From assembly GCA_000719695.1 (NCBI GenBank), contig JOHN01000036.1, positions 1-64,000 of the forward strand: a DNA stretch of 64,000 nt, in the 5' to 3' direction. Positions within the stretch are counted from its first letter, which is position 1; each line of letters opens with the position of its first letter. Positions 26,037 to 33,778 of the stretch are shown one piece after another. The notes beneath the pieces were generated by a model. That model did not search any database. It saw nothing but the letters and a program-made list of their open reading frames with translations, and was not told where the DNA came from. The position numbers and the translations under genes are program-made. The stretch comes from Streptomyces sp. NRRL F-6131. Its GTDB lineage: Bacteria > Actinomycetota > Actinomycetes > Streptomycetales > Streptomycetaceae.

Positions 26037-26065
26037 TTGACGGCTAAGGCTATTAGCCTTAGCTT
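26037..26065 (+). promoter_or_regulatory. Promoter with perfect operator palindrome for the hydrolase-TetR operon
   Basis: TTGACG (26037-26042) and TAGCTT (26060-26065) are separated by 17 bases. The spacer is filled by the 19-bp perfect palindrome CTAAGGCTATTAGCCTTAG (26044-26062). A repressor bound here would block RNA polymerase. The TetR gene two positions downstream is the obvious candidate repressor. Confidence 0.75.
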
Positions 26066-26111
26066 TATGGCTATCGGCGCTCGCCGACGATCCGGCCCGA
26101 GGAGGCTCCCC

Positions 26112-26939
26112 GTGAACGGCACCATCGCCCCCGCCACCCGCTACCTCGACCTGCCCGGCGGCCGGATCGCCTTCGACGACACCGAGCACGGCGACGGCGC
26201 CCCCGTCGTCCTGCTCCCCGGGATGCTCGACAGCCGGGCCGCCTACCGGCACCTGCGCCCGCTGCTGGCCGCCGCCGGCCGCCGGGTGATCACCATGGAC
26301 CTGCGCGGCTTCGGCGAGTCCTCGATCCGGTGGGACGACTACTCCCCCGCCGCGATCGCCGGCGACGTGCTCGCCCTGCTGGACCACCTGGGCATCGACC
26401 GCGCCGTGCTGGCGGGCAACTCCTACACCGGCGCCAGCGTGGTCAAGGTCGCCGGGGACGCCCCCGGGCGGATCGCCGGGATCGTCCTGCTGGACGCCTT
26501 CGTCGAGAACGTGCCGCCGAGCGCCCTGCAGCGGGTGGTGGTCGGCGCGATGGGCGCGCTGCTGGTGCGCTCCCCGGCCTTCTGGGGCCTCTACCTGCGC
26601 AAGGCCGCCTTCCCCGGCCCCAAGCCCGCCGACCACGAGGAGTACGTGGCCGGGCTGGTCGCCGCGCTGCGCGCCCCGGGCCGGAAGGCCGCCACCCGCG
26701 GCTACGTGCGCGGCGACTCCTCGCCGGTCGGCTGGACCGCCGCCGTGCGCTGCCCGGCGCTGGTGGTGATGGGCGCGAAGGACCCCGACTTCGGGGACCC
26801 GGAGCTGGTCGCCGACCGGCAGGCCGCCGCGCTCGGGGCGCGCAAGGTGATGATCGAGGGCGCGGGGCACTACCCGATGGCCGACCACCCGCGGGCCACC
26901 GCCGACGCCCTGCTGGACTTCCTCGCCGACCTGGCCTGA
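26112..26939 (+). CDS. Alpha/beta hydrolase
   Basis: This is a 275-residue alpha/beta-hydrolase fold protein. The oxyanion-hole region is LLPGMLDSRAAYRHL, and the strand-3 DLRGFGESS is typical. The nucleophile elbow reads LAGNSYTGASV, so it is G-N-S-Y-T rather than the usual G-x-S-x-G. The acid is probably the Asp of MGAKDPDFG and the base His is in GAGHYPMADHP. The substrate is unknown. GTG 26112 follows GAGGAGGCTCCCC, an ideal ribosome binding site. It is co-transcribed with the downstream TetR gene (75 bases) from the operator-bearing promoter at 26037, so it is likely to act on, or near, the ligand sensed by that repressor. Confidence 0.87.
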   Translation: MNGTIAPATRYLDLPGGRIAFDDTEHGDGAPVVLLPGMLDSRAAYRHLRPLLAAAGRRVITMDLRGFGESSIRWDDYSPAAIAGDVLALLDHLGIDRAVLAGNSYTGASVVKVAGDAPGRIAGIVLLDAFVENVPPSALQRVVVGAMGALLVRSPAFWGLYLRKAAFPGPKPADHEEYVAGLVAALRAPGRKAATRGYVRGDSSPVGWTAAVRCPALVVMGAKDPDFGDPELVADRQAAALGARKVMIEGAGHYPMADHPRATADALLDFLADLA

Positions 26940-27013
26940 GCGCCCCGGCCCGCCCTCCCCCGCACCCGCCCCCCGTACCGCCCCGCACCCGGCCCCGTCA
27001 GGAGAGAACCACG

Positions 27014-27580
27014 ATGCCCCGAGTCGGACTCACCCCCGAGCAGGTCGTCGGCCACGCCCTCGCCCTCATCGACGAGCAGGGCCCGGAGGCCCTCACCCTG
27101 GCCGCCGTCGCCGCCCGCGCCAAGGTCGCCACCCCCTCGCTGTACAAGCACGTCAGCGGGGGGCTGGCCGAGCTCCGCCGGCTGGTCGCCGTCCGGGTCA
27201 CCGAGGAGCTGGCCGACCGGCTCGCCGAGGCGGCCCTCGGCCGGGGCGGGGACGAGGCGGTGGCCGCCGTCCTGCGCGCCTACCACGCCTACGCCACCGA
27301 GCACCCGCACCGGTACGGCGCGCTGCCGCAGGCGCCGCAGCCGGACGAGGACCTGGCGGCGGCGGCCGCCCGGCTGGTCGGGGTGATCGTCGCGGTGCTC
27401 CGCGCGTGCGGGCTGGAGGGCTCCGAGGCGATCCACGCCGCCCGCACCGTCCGCTCGCTGGCCCACGGGTTCGCCGCGCTGTCGACGGGGGGCGCCTTCC
27501 AGCTCGCCGAGGACCTCGGGGAGACCCAGGAGCGGATGATCACCGTGCTGACCGCCGGTCTGCGCGGCTGGCCCCGCTGA
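27014..27580 (+). CDS. TetR family transcriptional regulator (WHG-type C-terminal domain)
   Basis: This is a 188-residue repressor of normal TetR length. The HTH is at about 12-58, with recognition helix KVATPSLYKHVSG. The C-terminal domain has the RYGALPQAPQ and SLAHGFAALSTGGAFQL features of the TetR group with a WHG-type ligand-binding domain. It is the second gene of the operon with the alpha/beta hydrolase and is followed by a strong terminator. Autoregulation through the 26044 palindrome is inferred from position. ATG 27014 follows AGGAGAG. Confidence 0.9.
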   Translation: MPRVGLTPEQVVGHALALIDEQGPEALTLAAVAARAKVATPSLYKHVSGGLAELRRLVAVRVTEELADRLAEAALGRGGDEAVAAVLRAYHAYATEHPHRYGALPQAPQPDEDLAAAAARLVGVIVAVLRACGLEGSEAIHAARTVRSLAHGFAALSTGGAFQLAEDLGETQERMITVLTAGLRGWPR

Positions 27581-27613
27581 GCCGGGACGGAACGCCGCGG
27601 GAACGGGAACGCC

Positions 27614-27645
27614 GAAGGGCCCGGAGCTGGTGCTCCGGGCCCTTC
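27614..27645 (+). terminator. Terminator hairpin after the TetR gene
   Basis: Perfect 14-bp arms GAAGGGCCCGGAGC and GCTCCGGGCCCTTC with a TGGT loop. It lies 34 bases after the TetR stop and also faces the end of tRNA-Ile on the other strand, so it can serve both. Confidence 0.9.
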
Positions 27646-27654
27646 GGGCTGATG

Positions 27655-27728
27655 TGGGGCTAACAGGACTTGAACCTGTGGCCTCTTCCTTATCAGGGAA
27701 GCGCTCTAACCGTCTGAGCTATAGCCCC
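27655..27728 (-). tRNA. tRNA-Ile (anticodon GAT)
   Basis: On the reverse strand the sequence forms a full cloverleaf with acceptor GGGGCTA/TAGCCCC and anticodon loop CTGATAA. The discriminator is A73 and CCA is not encoded. The GAT anticodon identifies isoleucine. Confidence 0.97.
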
Positions 27729-27729
27729 G

Positions 27730-27768
27730 CTCCGTACGACGCGCCGCAGCACGGCCCGTCGTACGGAG
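27730..27768. repeat. Perfect 12-bp inverted repeat upstream of tRNA-Ile
   Basis: Arms CTCCGTACGACG (27730-27741) and CGTCGTACGGAG (27757-27768) are separated by 15 bases. It lies directly against the 5-prime end of tRNA-Ile, between it and the divergent phosphatase gene. The tRNA promoter may overlap it. No function is known. Confidence 0.75.
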
Positions 27769-27914
27769 AAGGGTACCGGACCCGGCGGGGCCCGACGCAC
27801 ACCGGGCGACCCGACGGCCCCGGGGCACGCCGTTCGACTCACCCCTCACACGCTCGAGAAATAAGGTAGGAAGAATTAACTGCCCCATAAGGAACCGGAG
27901 AGGCCGGACATCCC

Positions 27915-30458
27915 GTGGACCCGCGCAGCAGCCCCACCGCGCGCAGTGCCATGCGCTGCGTCCGCTTATTGCTCGGCTGCACCAGCGCCGCCGAACTCCT
28001 CGGCACCGTCCTGGCCGAGGGCCCGGGCTGGATCACCGGCGAGGGCTCGGCGCTCTACCTCCTGGACTCCGCCGGAATGCTCCGGCTCAGCGCCTCCCAC
28101 GGCCTGCCCGACTGGGCCCACGAACGCTACAGCGTGGTCGATCCGGCCGGTGACCTGCCCGCCGCGACGGCGCTGCGGCTGCGCCGCCCCTATCTGCTGA
28201 GCCCCGAACGCACCAGCGCCGAGTACCCGAACCGGAACGCCGGGATGGGCACCGGGATGGTCGCCGTCGTCGCCCTGCCGATGGTCGTCGACGAGCGGCC
28301 GCTGGGCGTCCTGGCCCTGGCGCTCGCCCACCGGGGGACCGTCCCGCGGCGGGACCTGGACGTGCTGGAAACCCTGGCGGACGCCTGCGCGCACCGGCTC
28401 GGCTACCTGCTGGAGCACGCCAGGGCCGGCGCCCGGGCGCACGCGGGGCAGGACGGGGAGGACGGGGAGGGCGGGCAGGACGGGCAGGACGCGACGGACG
28501 CGACGGACCCGGCGGACCCGGCGGACCCGACCGGGGCGTTCGCCGGACGGGCCGGGCGGGGCGGCGCCTCCCACGGGGTCCGGCCCGGACCGTGCGCCGC
28601 CGACGGCGACCCGGCCGCCGCGACGGCCCACTCGATGCTCTCGCTCGCCGTCCGGGCGGCCGGGCACGGCGCCTTCGAGCGCGACCTGGTCACCGGCGAG
28701 ACGCACTGGGACGCCCAGGCGCTCCGGCTGGTCGGCCGCCCCGCGCCGGAGGGCGGCGGACCGTCCCCCGCGCCCGCCCTCGACCTCGTCGTCCACCCCG
28801 AGGACCTGCCGGACGTCCAGGCCGCCCTCGCCGAGGTGCTCGCCACCGGCGGTCCGTACCGGATCCGCTACCGGGTGCCGCGCCGGGGCGGCGGCGTCAT
28901 CCGGATCGAGGAGACCGGCGAGGTGATGCTGGACGTGCACCGCCGGCCGGTGCGGATCGCCGGGCTGATCGCCGACCTCGACCACGGCCGGCCCCCCGGG
29001 GAGCGCCCGCCCGACGGACGGTCCGCGGCCGGGGCGGACCGGGACCGGGAGGCCGCCGGGGAGGCGGCACGGGAGGACGGGGGAGCGTCCGGCGGGACGT
29101 CCGCCGCCGGCGCCCGGTCGGCGCTGCTGCTGGCCCTCACCCGGGCGCTGTCCCGGGCGGTCACCGTCCGGGACGTCACCACGGCCGTCACCGACATCGC
29201 CCGGCCGGCCTTCGGGGCGGCCAGCATCGTGCTGGACCTGGTCGACGAGGGCCGGCTGCTGCCCGTCTCGCACACCGTCTACGGGGGCGCGCGGCGCACC
29301 GAGCTGACCCGGCTGGCCGACCTCTCGGAGGGCGTGATGCAGCGGGCCCTGGCCCGGTCGGCCCCGCTGTTCAGCGAGCCGGCCCGGCGCGGGCGGCGGC
29401 CGGCCCGGCCGGGCGGCCCGGCCACCGGGAGCGGGAGCGGCGACGGACACGGCAGCGGACACGGCAGCGGAGACGGCAGCGGACGCGGCAGCGGGGACGG
29501 GACAGAGCGCGGGGACGGCGGTGGCGGCCCGCTGGCCCCGGCCGCCTGGGCGGTGCTGCCGCTGATCGCCTCCGGCCGGCAGGTCGGCTCCTGCCTGATC
29601 ACCTTCGCCACCGAGCGGGTGTTCGGCCGCGAGGACCGCACCCTCTACTCCGCCTTCGCGGGCATCCTGGCGCAGTCCCTGGAGCGGGCCCGCCTCTACG
29701 ACACCCACCACCAGCGGGCCACCGAGCTGCAGCGCGCGATGTTGCCGCGCACCCTGCCCCGGCTGCCCGGGATCGCCAGCGCCGCCCGCTACCTGCCGAG
29801 CACCGAGGGCATGCAGATCGGCGGCGACTGGTACGACCTGCTGCGGTTGCCGGACGGCCGGATCGGTCTGGTGATCGGGGACGTCCAGGGCCACAACGCC
29901 GAGGCCACGGCGGTGATGGGCCAGCTCCGCAGCGGGCTGCGCGCGTACGCGACCGACGGGCACGACCCGGCCGCCACGCTGACCCGGACCAGCCGGCTGC
30001 TGACCGAGCTGGACACCGAGCTGTTCGCCACCTGCCTCTACCTCACCCTCGATCCGGCCGACGGCACCCTGCGGGCGGCCCGCGCCGGGCACCCGGCCCC
30101 GGTCCGGGTCACCGCGGACGCCCGGGCGGTGGAGCTGGAGCTGGCCGGCGGCCCGCCGCTGGGGGTCGCGCCCGAGCGGCCGTACCCGCTGGCGGTGGAG
30201 CACCTGCCGCCCGGCGAGACGCTGCTCGCCTACACCGACGGGCTGGTGGAGGACCGCGAGGAGGACTACGACGAGTCGGTGCAGCGGATGCTCGGCGGGC
30301 TCGAGCTGTGGGCGCGCAACGCCGGTCCGGTCCGGGTCGAACCGGGGCCCGCGCTGGAAAGGCTGGCCGATCTGCTCACCCTGAACGTGACCGAGCGGCG
30401 TTCGCGTCCGGACGACGTCGCGTTGCTGTTGTTGCACCGCTTGTCGGCTGTGCACTAG
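27915..30458 (+). CDS. GAF-PAS-GAF SpoIIE-type PP2C phosphatase
   Basis: This is an 847-residue multisensor phosphatase. An N-terminal GAF domain is at about 15-165, followed by an Asp/Gly/Ala linker with GQDGEDGEGGQD-type repeats. A PAS fold lies at about 238-350 and a second GAF at about 398-590, interrupted by a Gly/Ser/His/Asp-rich loop (about 495-540). A SpoIIE/RsbU PP2C domain is at about 605-845. Catalytic motifs GGDWYDLL, GDVQGHNAEA, YTDGLVEDRE and RPDDVALLLL are intact. It probably dephosphorylates an anti-anti-sigma factor in response to two or three ligands. It lies 178 bases upstream of the conservon and on the same strand, but a separate promoter region with palindromes intervenes. 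The GTG start at 27915 has GGAGAGG 13 bases upstream. Confidence 0.9.
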   Translation: MDPRSSPTARSAMRCVRLLLGCTSAAELLGTVLAEGPGWITGEGSALYLLDSAGMLRLSASHGLPDWAHERYSVVDPAGDLPAATALRLRRPYLLSPERTSAEYPNRNAGMGTGMVAVVALPMVVDERPLGVLALALAHRGTVPRRDLDVLETLADACAHRLGYLLEHARAGARAHAGQDGEDGEGGQDGQDATDATDPADPADPTGAFAGRAGRGGASHGVRPGPCAADGDPAAATAHSMLSLAVRAAGHGAFERDLVTGETHWDAQALRLVGRPAPEGGGPSPAPALDLVVHPEDLPDVQAALAEVLATGGPYRIRYRVPRRGGGVIRIEETGEVMLDVHRRPVRIAGLIADLDHGRPPGERPPDGRSAAGADRDREAAGEAAREDGGASGGTSAAGARSALLLALTRALSRAVTVRDVTTAVTDIARPAFGAASIVLDLVDEGRLLPVSHTVYGGARRTELTRLADLSEGVMQRALARSAPLFSEPARRGRRPARPGGPATGSGSGDGHGSGHGSGDGSGRGSGDGTERGDGGGGPLAPAAWAVLPLIASGRQVGSCLITFATERVFGREDRTLYSAFAGILAQSLERARLYDTHHQRATELQRAMLPRTLPRLPGIASAARYLPSTEGMQIGGDWYDLLRLPDGRIGLVIGDVQGHNAEATAVMGQLRSGLRAYATDGHDPAATLTRTSRLLTELDTELFATCLYLTLDPADGTLRAARAGHPAPVRVTADARAVELELAGGPPLGVAPERPYPLAVEHLPPGETLLAYTDGLVEDREEDYDESVQRMLGGLELWARNAGPVRVEPGPALERLADLLTLNVTERRSRPDDVALLLLHRLSAVH

Positions 30459-30521
30459 CGGGACGGACGGGACACCGGTCGGGTGTCCACGGACGGTTCG
30501 ATCGAGTCCGAACCAGTGCGG

Positions 30522-30578
30522 ATCGGCGCGCTATCGGCGCGCTATCGGCGCGCTATTGACGGGATCTCGACGAGATCC
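30522..30578 (+). promoter_or_regulatory. Direct repeats and perfect palindrome upstream of the conservon
   Basis: Three exact copies of the 11-bp unit ATCGGCGCGCT (30522-30554) are followed at once by the 17-bp perfect palindrome GGATCTCGACGAGATCC (30562-30578). A further half-site GCGAGATCCG occurs near 30588. A TAGAAT hexamer at 30624-30629 would place the transcript start at the cvnA GTG (30637). This cluster looks like the control region of the conservon; the binding protein is unknown. Confidence 0.5.
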
Positions 30579-30636
30579 GGTCACCTGGCGAGATCCGTTC
30601 ACACCTTCGTAGGATCATCACCCTAGAATTCGCCGC

Positions 30637-32430
30637 GTGACGATGACTCAGTGGTGCGCAACGGCAACAGGCGTGCTCGCCGCCCTCGCCCTCGTGGCAG
30701 CCGCCCGCTACCGCGCGGTCTTCGCCACCCAGCGCCGTCGGGTCACCCAGCAGCAGCACGAGATCGCCCGCCTCCAGGAGCAGCTCGGCGCCGAACTCTC
30801 CCACCGGAACGCCGAACTGGCCGCCGTCCAGCAGGAGCAGGAGCTCAACGCCTCCACCCAGCGGGCCTTCCTCAGCGTGGCCCGCCGGATCCTCGTGATG
30901 GCGCACGACCAGCAGGCCCTGCTGGACGAGATGGAACGCACCCACGACGACCCGACCCTGCTGGAGGGTTTGCTCAAGGCCGACCACGCCGCCGCCCAAC
31001 AGGCCCGGCTCGCCCAGACGCTGGCCGTGCTCTGCGGCGCCCGGGCCGGCCGCCACTGGCCGGAGCCGGTCTCGCTCGAGGACGTCGTGCGCGGCGCCCA
31101 GTCGCGCATCCTGCCGTTCCAGCGGGTGATGATCCGCAGCCGGATCGAGACCGCCGTGGTCGGCGCCGCCGCCGAGGCCCTGATCCACGCCGTGGCCGAG
31201 CTGCTGGACAACGCCACCCGCTACTCCCCGCCCAGCACCCAGGTGTTCGTCACCCTGATGCCCGTGCACAACGGCGCCGTCATCGAGATCGACGACGGCG
31301 GGGTGGGCATGCCCGAGCAGGCCGTGGCGAAGGCCGCCGACGCCCTGGCCGGCGGCACCGGGCTGGAGGTCTCCCGCCTCGGCGAAGTCCCGCAGCTCGG
31401 GCTGGCCGCGGTCGGCCGGCTCTCCGAGCAGTACGGGTTCCGGGTCACGCTCAGCTCCGCGCCCTCGCCCTACGGCGGGGTGCGGGTCGTGGTGCTGCTG
31501 CCGAACGCGCTGCTCACCGAACCGCTGCCGCCGACCGTGCCCGGGCCGGGCCGGGGCGACGCGGTGTTCGGCAGGTCGGCCGCGCCCGCGCCGTCCGGTC
31601 CGCGCGGGCAGGCCGGTCCGTCGGGGCACGTCGGTCCGTCGGGGCAGTCCGGTCCGCACGGGCAGGCCGTCCCCCCGGCCCACCTGGAGCCGGCCGAGCC
31701 GCCGGCCGGGGCGGGCGCCTCGGCGGCGTACGACCCGTACGGCCCCTACGACCTCCACGACCCGGCCGCGGGGGCCGGCCCGGCTCCCCACGGACAGGCC
31801 CCCTACGGACAGGCCCCCTACGGACAGGCTCCCCACGGACAGGCCCCCGGTGGCCCGGTTCCCTACGAGGAGGGCCCGTACGGCCTGTACGACCCGGCCC
31901 CGTACGACCCGGCGACGGCCACCGGGTACCCGCCTGTGTACCCGCCGGTCACCGGCTACCCGCCGGCCGACGACCCCGCCGGCCGCACCGAGCGCACCGA
32001 CCCGGCCGGCCACTCCCCCGCCGGCGCCCCGGCGGCCGGCACCACCCCGCCGCCGCTGCCCCGCCGGAGCCACCGCCGCGGCCGCGCCGCCACCCGGCAC
32101 GCCGCCAACGCCGCTCCCACCCCGCCGCCGGCCCCGCCGCACCGCTCGGCGCAGCAGGCCCAGGCGTTCATGACGATGTTCCAGGCCGGTACCGCCAGCG
32201 GCCGCTCGGCCGCCCGGTCCCACTCCCAGGACCGGCCGGCCGACCCGCACCACCCGGCCCGGCAGGACCGCACCGAGCCCCCGCTCGGCCCCTCCGGCCA
32301 CCGGCACCCCGTCCAGGGCCACCTCGTCGACCGCCCCCCGGTCGCGGCCCCGGACCCGTACGACCCTTCCCTTCCCCCTTCCCCCCAGCTTCCCCAGCGC
32401 CCCGGAGAGTTCCATGACCACCACCCCTGA
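30637..32430 (+). CDS. cvnA: Conservon protein CvnA, sensor-kinase-like ATPase
   Basis: This is a 597-residue protein, the first gene of a six-gene conservon. One N-terminal membrane helix (about 8-25) is followed by a coiled coil (30-75, QQQHEIARLQEQLGAEL). A degenerate dimerisation region with AHDQQALLDEM comes next, then a HATPase domain (about 170-295) with N-box ELLDNATRYSPP and G-box IDDGGVGM. There is no large extracellular sensor, so this is the short CvnA type like RarA. The C-terminal 300 residues are Pro/Gly/His-rich, with Pro-Tyr-Gly-Gln-Ala repeats. CvnA-D are thought to form a membrane complex resembling G-protein-coupled signalling that controls differentiation. The gene overlaps cvnB by 17 bases, indicating translational coupling. 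Confidence 0.93.
   Translation: MTMTQWCATATGVLAALALVAAARYRAVFATQRRRVTQQQHEIARLQEQLGAELSHRNAELAAVQQEQELNASTQRAFLSVARRILVMAHDQQALLDEMERTHDDPTLLEGLLKADHAAAQQARLAQTLAVLCGARAGRHWPEPVSLEDVVRGAQSRILPFQRVMIRSRIETAVVGAAAEALIHAVAELLDNATRYSPPSTQVFVTLMPVHNGAVIEIDDGGVGMPEQAVAKAADALAGGTGLEVSRLGEVPQLGLAAVGRLSEQYGFRVTLSSAPSPYGGVRVVVLLPNALLTEPLPPTVPGPGRGDAVFGRSAAPAPSGPRGQAGPSGHVGPSGQSGPHGQAVPPAHLEPAEPPAGAGASAAYDPYGPYDLHDPAAGAGPAPHGQAPYGQAPYGQAPHGQAPGGPVPYEEGPYGLYDPAPYDPATATGYPPVYPPVTGYPPADDPAGRTERTDPAGHSPAGAPAAGTTPPPLPRRSHRRGRAATRHAANAAPTPPPAPPHRSAQQAQAFMTMFQAGTASGRSAARSHSQDRPADPHHPARQDRTEPPLGPSGHRHPVQGHLVDRPPVAAPDPYDPSLPPSPQLPQRPGEFHDHHP
31786..31845 (+). repeat. 15-bp in-frame tandem repeat in cvnA
   Basis: Four copies of CCCYACGGACAGGCY encode Pro-(Tyr/His)-Gly-Gln-Ala in the disordered tail of CvnA. 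They are in frame; copy number may differ among strains. Confidence 0.95.
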
Positions 32431-32827
32431 CCTCGGCTGGCTGCTCGCCGACATCGTCAACGTCCCCGAGGTCCAGCACGCCGTCGTGGTGTCCAACGAC
32501 GGCCTGGAGATCGGGCGCAGCGAGGGCATCGTCCGCGAGGACGCCGAGCGACTCGCCGCCGCCTGCTCCGGCCTGCAGTCGCTGGCCCGCGGCGTCGCCC
32601 AGGGCTTCGGCGGTCGCGGCAGCGCGACCCGGCAGATCATCATCGAGTACGGCGGCGGCTACCTCTTCATCGTCGCCGCCGGAGCCGGCGCCCACCTGGC
32701 CGTGGTGACCGGCGAGGGCGTCGACGCCGGACTGGTCGCCTACCAGATGCAGGTCCTGGTCGAGCGGATCGGCAGCCACCTCACCAGTCCGCCGCGCGCC
32801 GACCTCGCGGCGGGGGGCCGGCGGTGA
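32414..32827 (+). CDS. cvnB: Conservon protein CvnB, Roadblock/LC7 domain
   Basis: This is a 137-residue Roadblock/LC7-fold protein, similar to MglB, that would act on or bind the CvnD GTPase. The fold pattern is visible in LGWLLADIVNVPEVQHAVVV, SNDGLEIGRS, and the last strands YLFIVAAGAGAHLAVVTGE. It starts inside the end of cvnA (17-base overlap), and its last four bases overlap cvnC (GTGA). This is the standard conservon order. Confidence 0.95.
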   Translation: MTTTPDLGWLLADIVNVPEVQHAVVVSNDGLEIGRSEGIVREDAERLAAACSGLQSLARGVAQGFGGRGSATRQIIIEYGGGYLFIVAAGAGAHLAVVTGEGVDAGLVAYQMQVLVERIGSHLTSPPRADLAAGGRR

Positions 32828-33174
32828 GCGGCGGTCCGGTCCGCCCCTACGTCATCACCGGCGGCCGCAGCCGGCCCACCCGCGCCGAGCTGGCGTTCGA
32901 GAGCCTGGTCAGCGCGTTACCCGACCGGCCCGAACTCCCCGAGGACGCCCTGCTCAACCGTGAGCACCAGCGGATCCTGGACCTCTGCCGCAGCCTGCTG
33001 TCGATCGCCGAGGTGGCCGCCCACCTGGGGCTGCCGCTCGGTGTGGTCAAGGTCCTGATCGGCGACCTCTGGGACCTCGGCGCCGTCCAGGTGCTCCCGC
33101 CCGTTCCGCAGGCCGAACGCCTGCCCACCACACTTCTGGAAGAGGTGCTCGTTGGCCTCCGCCAACTCCGCTGA
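32824..33174 (+). CDS. cvnC: Conservon protein CvnC, DUF742
   Basis: This is a 116-residue protein of the DUF742 family found in all conservons. The signature RPYVITGGRSRP is at the N terminus, then CRSLLSIAEVAAHLGLPLGV with a helix-turn-helix-like arrangement, then IGDLWDLGAV. It may link the sensor to the GTPase or bind DNA; the role has not been established. GTG 32824 overlaps the cvnB stop (GTGA), and the 3-prime end overlaps the cvnD start by 23 bases. Confidence 0.94.
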   Translation: MSGGPVRPYVITGGRSRPTRAELAFESLVSALPDRPELPEDALLNREHQRILDLCRSLLSIAEVAAHLGLPLGVVKVLIGDLWDLGAVQVLPPVPQAERLPTTLLEEVLVGLRQLR

Positions 33175-33778
33175 CCCGGTCGCCGGGCCGCCCGCCGACC
33201 CGCAGTACCTGCCGTCGTCCGTCCAGGGCGCGGTGAAGATCCTCGTCACCGGTCCGTTCGGGGTCGGCAAGACCACCCTGGTCGGCTCGCTGAGCGAGAT
33301 CACCCCGCTGCGCACCGAGGAGACCATGACGGCCGCCAGCGCCGGCGTGGACGACCTCACCGGGCGCGGCGCCAAGACCACCACCACGGTGGCGCTGGAC
33401 TTCGGCCGGATCACGCTCAACCCCCGTCTCGCGCTGTACCTGTTCGGCACGCCCGGCCAGCAGCGGTTCTGGCCGCTCTGGGACGACCTGTCGCGCGGCG
33501 CGCTCGGCGCGATCGCCATGGTCGACCTGCGCCGCCCGGACGAGAGCTTCGACGTGCTCGGGCGGCTGGAGGAGCAGCAGATCCCGTTCGCGGTCGCCGT
33601 CAACACCTTCCCGGACACGCCGAGTTACCCGGAGGAGGAGTTGCGTTCGGCGCTGGACCTGTTGCCCGGGGCGCCGATCCTGTACTGCGACGCGCGGGAC
33701 CGGCGGGCCTCCTACGACCTGCTGATCGACTTCGTCGACCACCTGCACCGCACGTCCGTCCTGGAGCTGCAACGATGA
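33152..33778 (+). CDS. cvnD: Conservon protein CvnD, small GTPase-like ATP/GTP-binding protein
   Basis: This is a 208-residue Ras-like/MglA-type P-loop GTPase. The Walker A motif GPFGVGKTT is near residue 32 and the switch-II-like region is FGTPGQQRFWPLWDDL. The G4 position reads AVNTFPD, replacing NKxD with NTFPD, which is common in CvnD. TTG 33152 is the likely start, overlapping cvnC by 23 bases. The only later start keeping Walker A is GTG 33233. The stop overlaps the cvnE start (ATGA). It is the output switch of the conservon. Confidence 0.93.
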   Translation: MASANSADPVAGPPADPQYLPSSVQGAVKILVTGPFGVGKTTLVGSLSEITPLRTEETMTAASAGVDDLTGRGAKTTTTVALDFGRITLNPRLALYLFGTPGQQRFWPLWDDLSRGALGAIAMVDLRRPDESFDVLGRLEEQQIPFAVAVNTFPDTPSYPEEELRSALDLLPGAPILYCDARDRRASYDLLIDFVDHLHRTSVLELQR

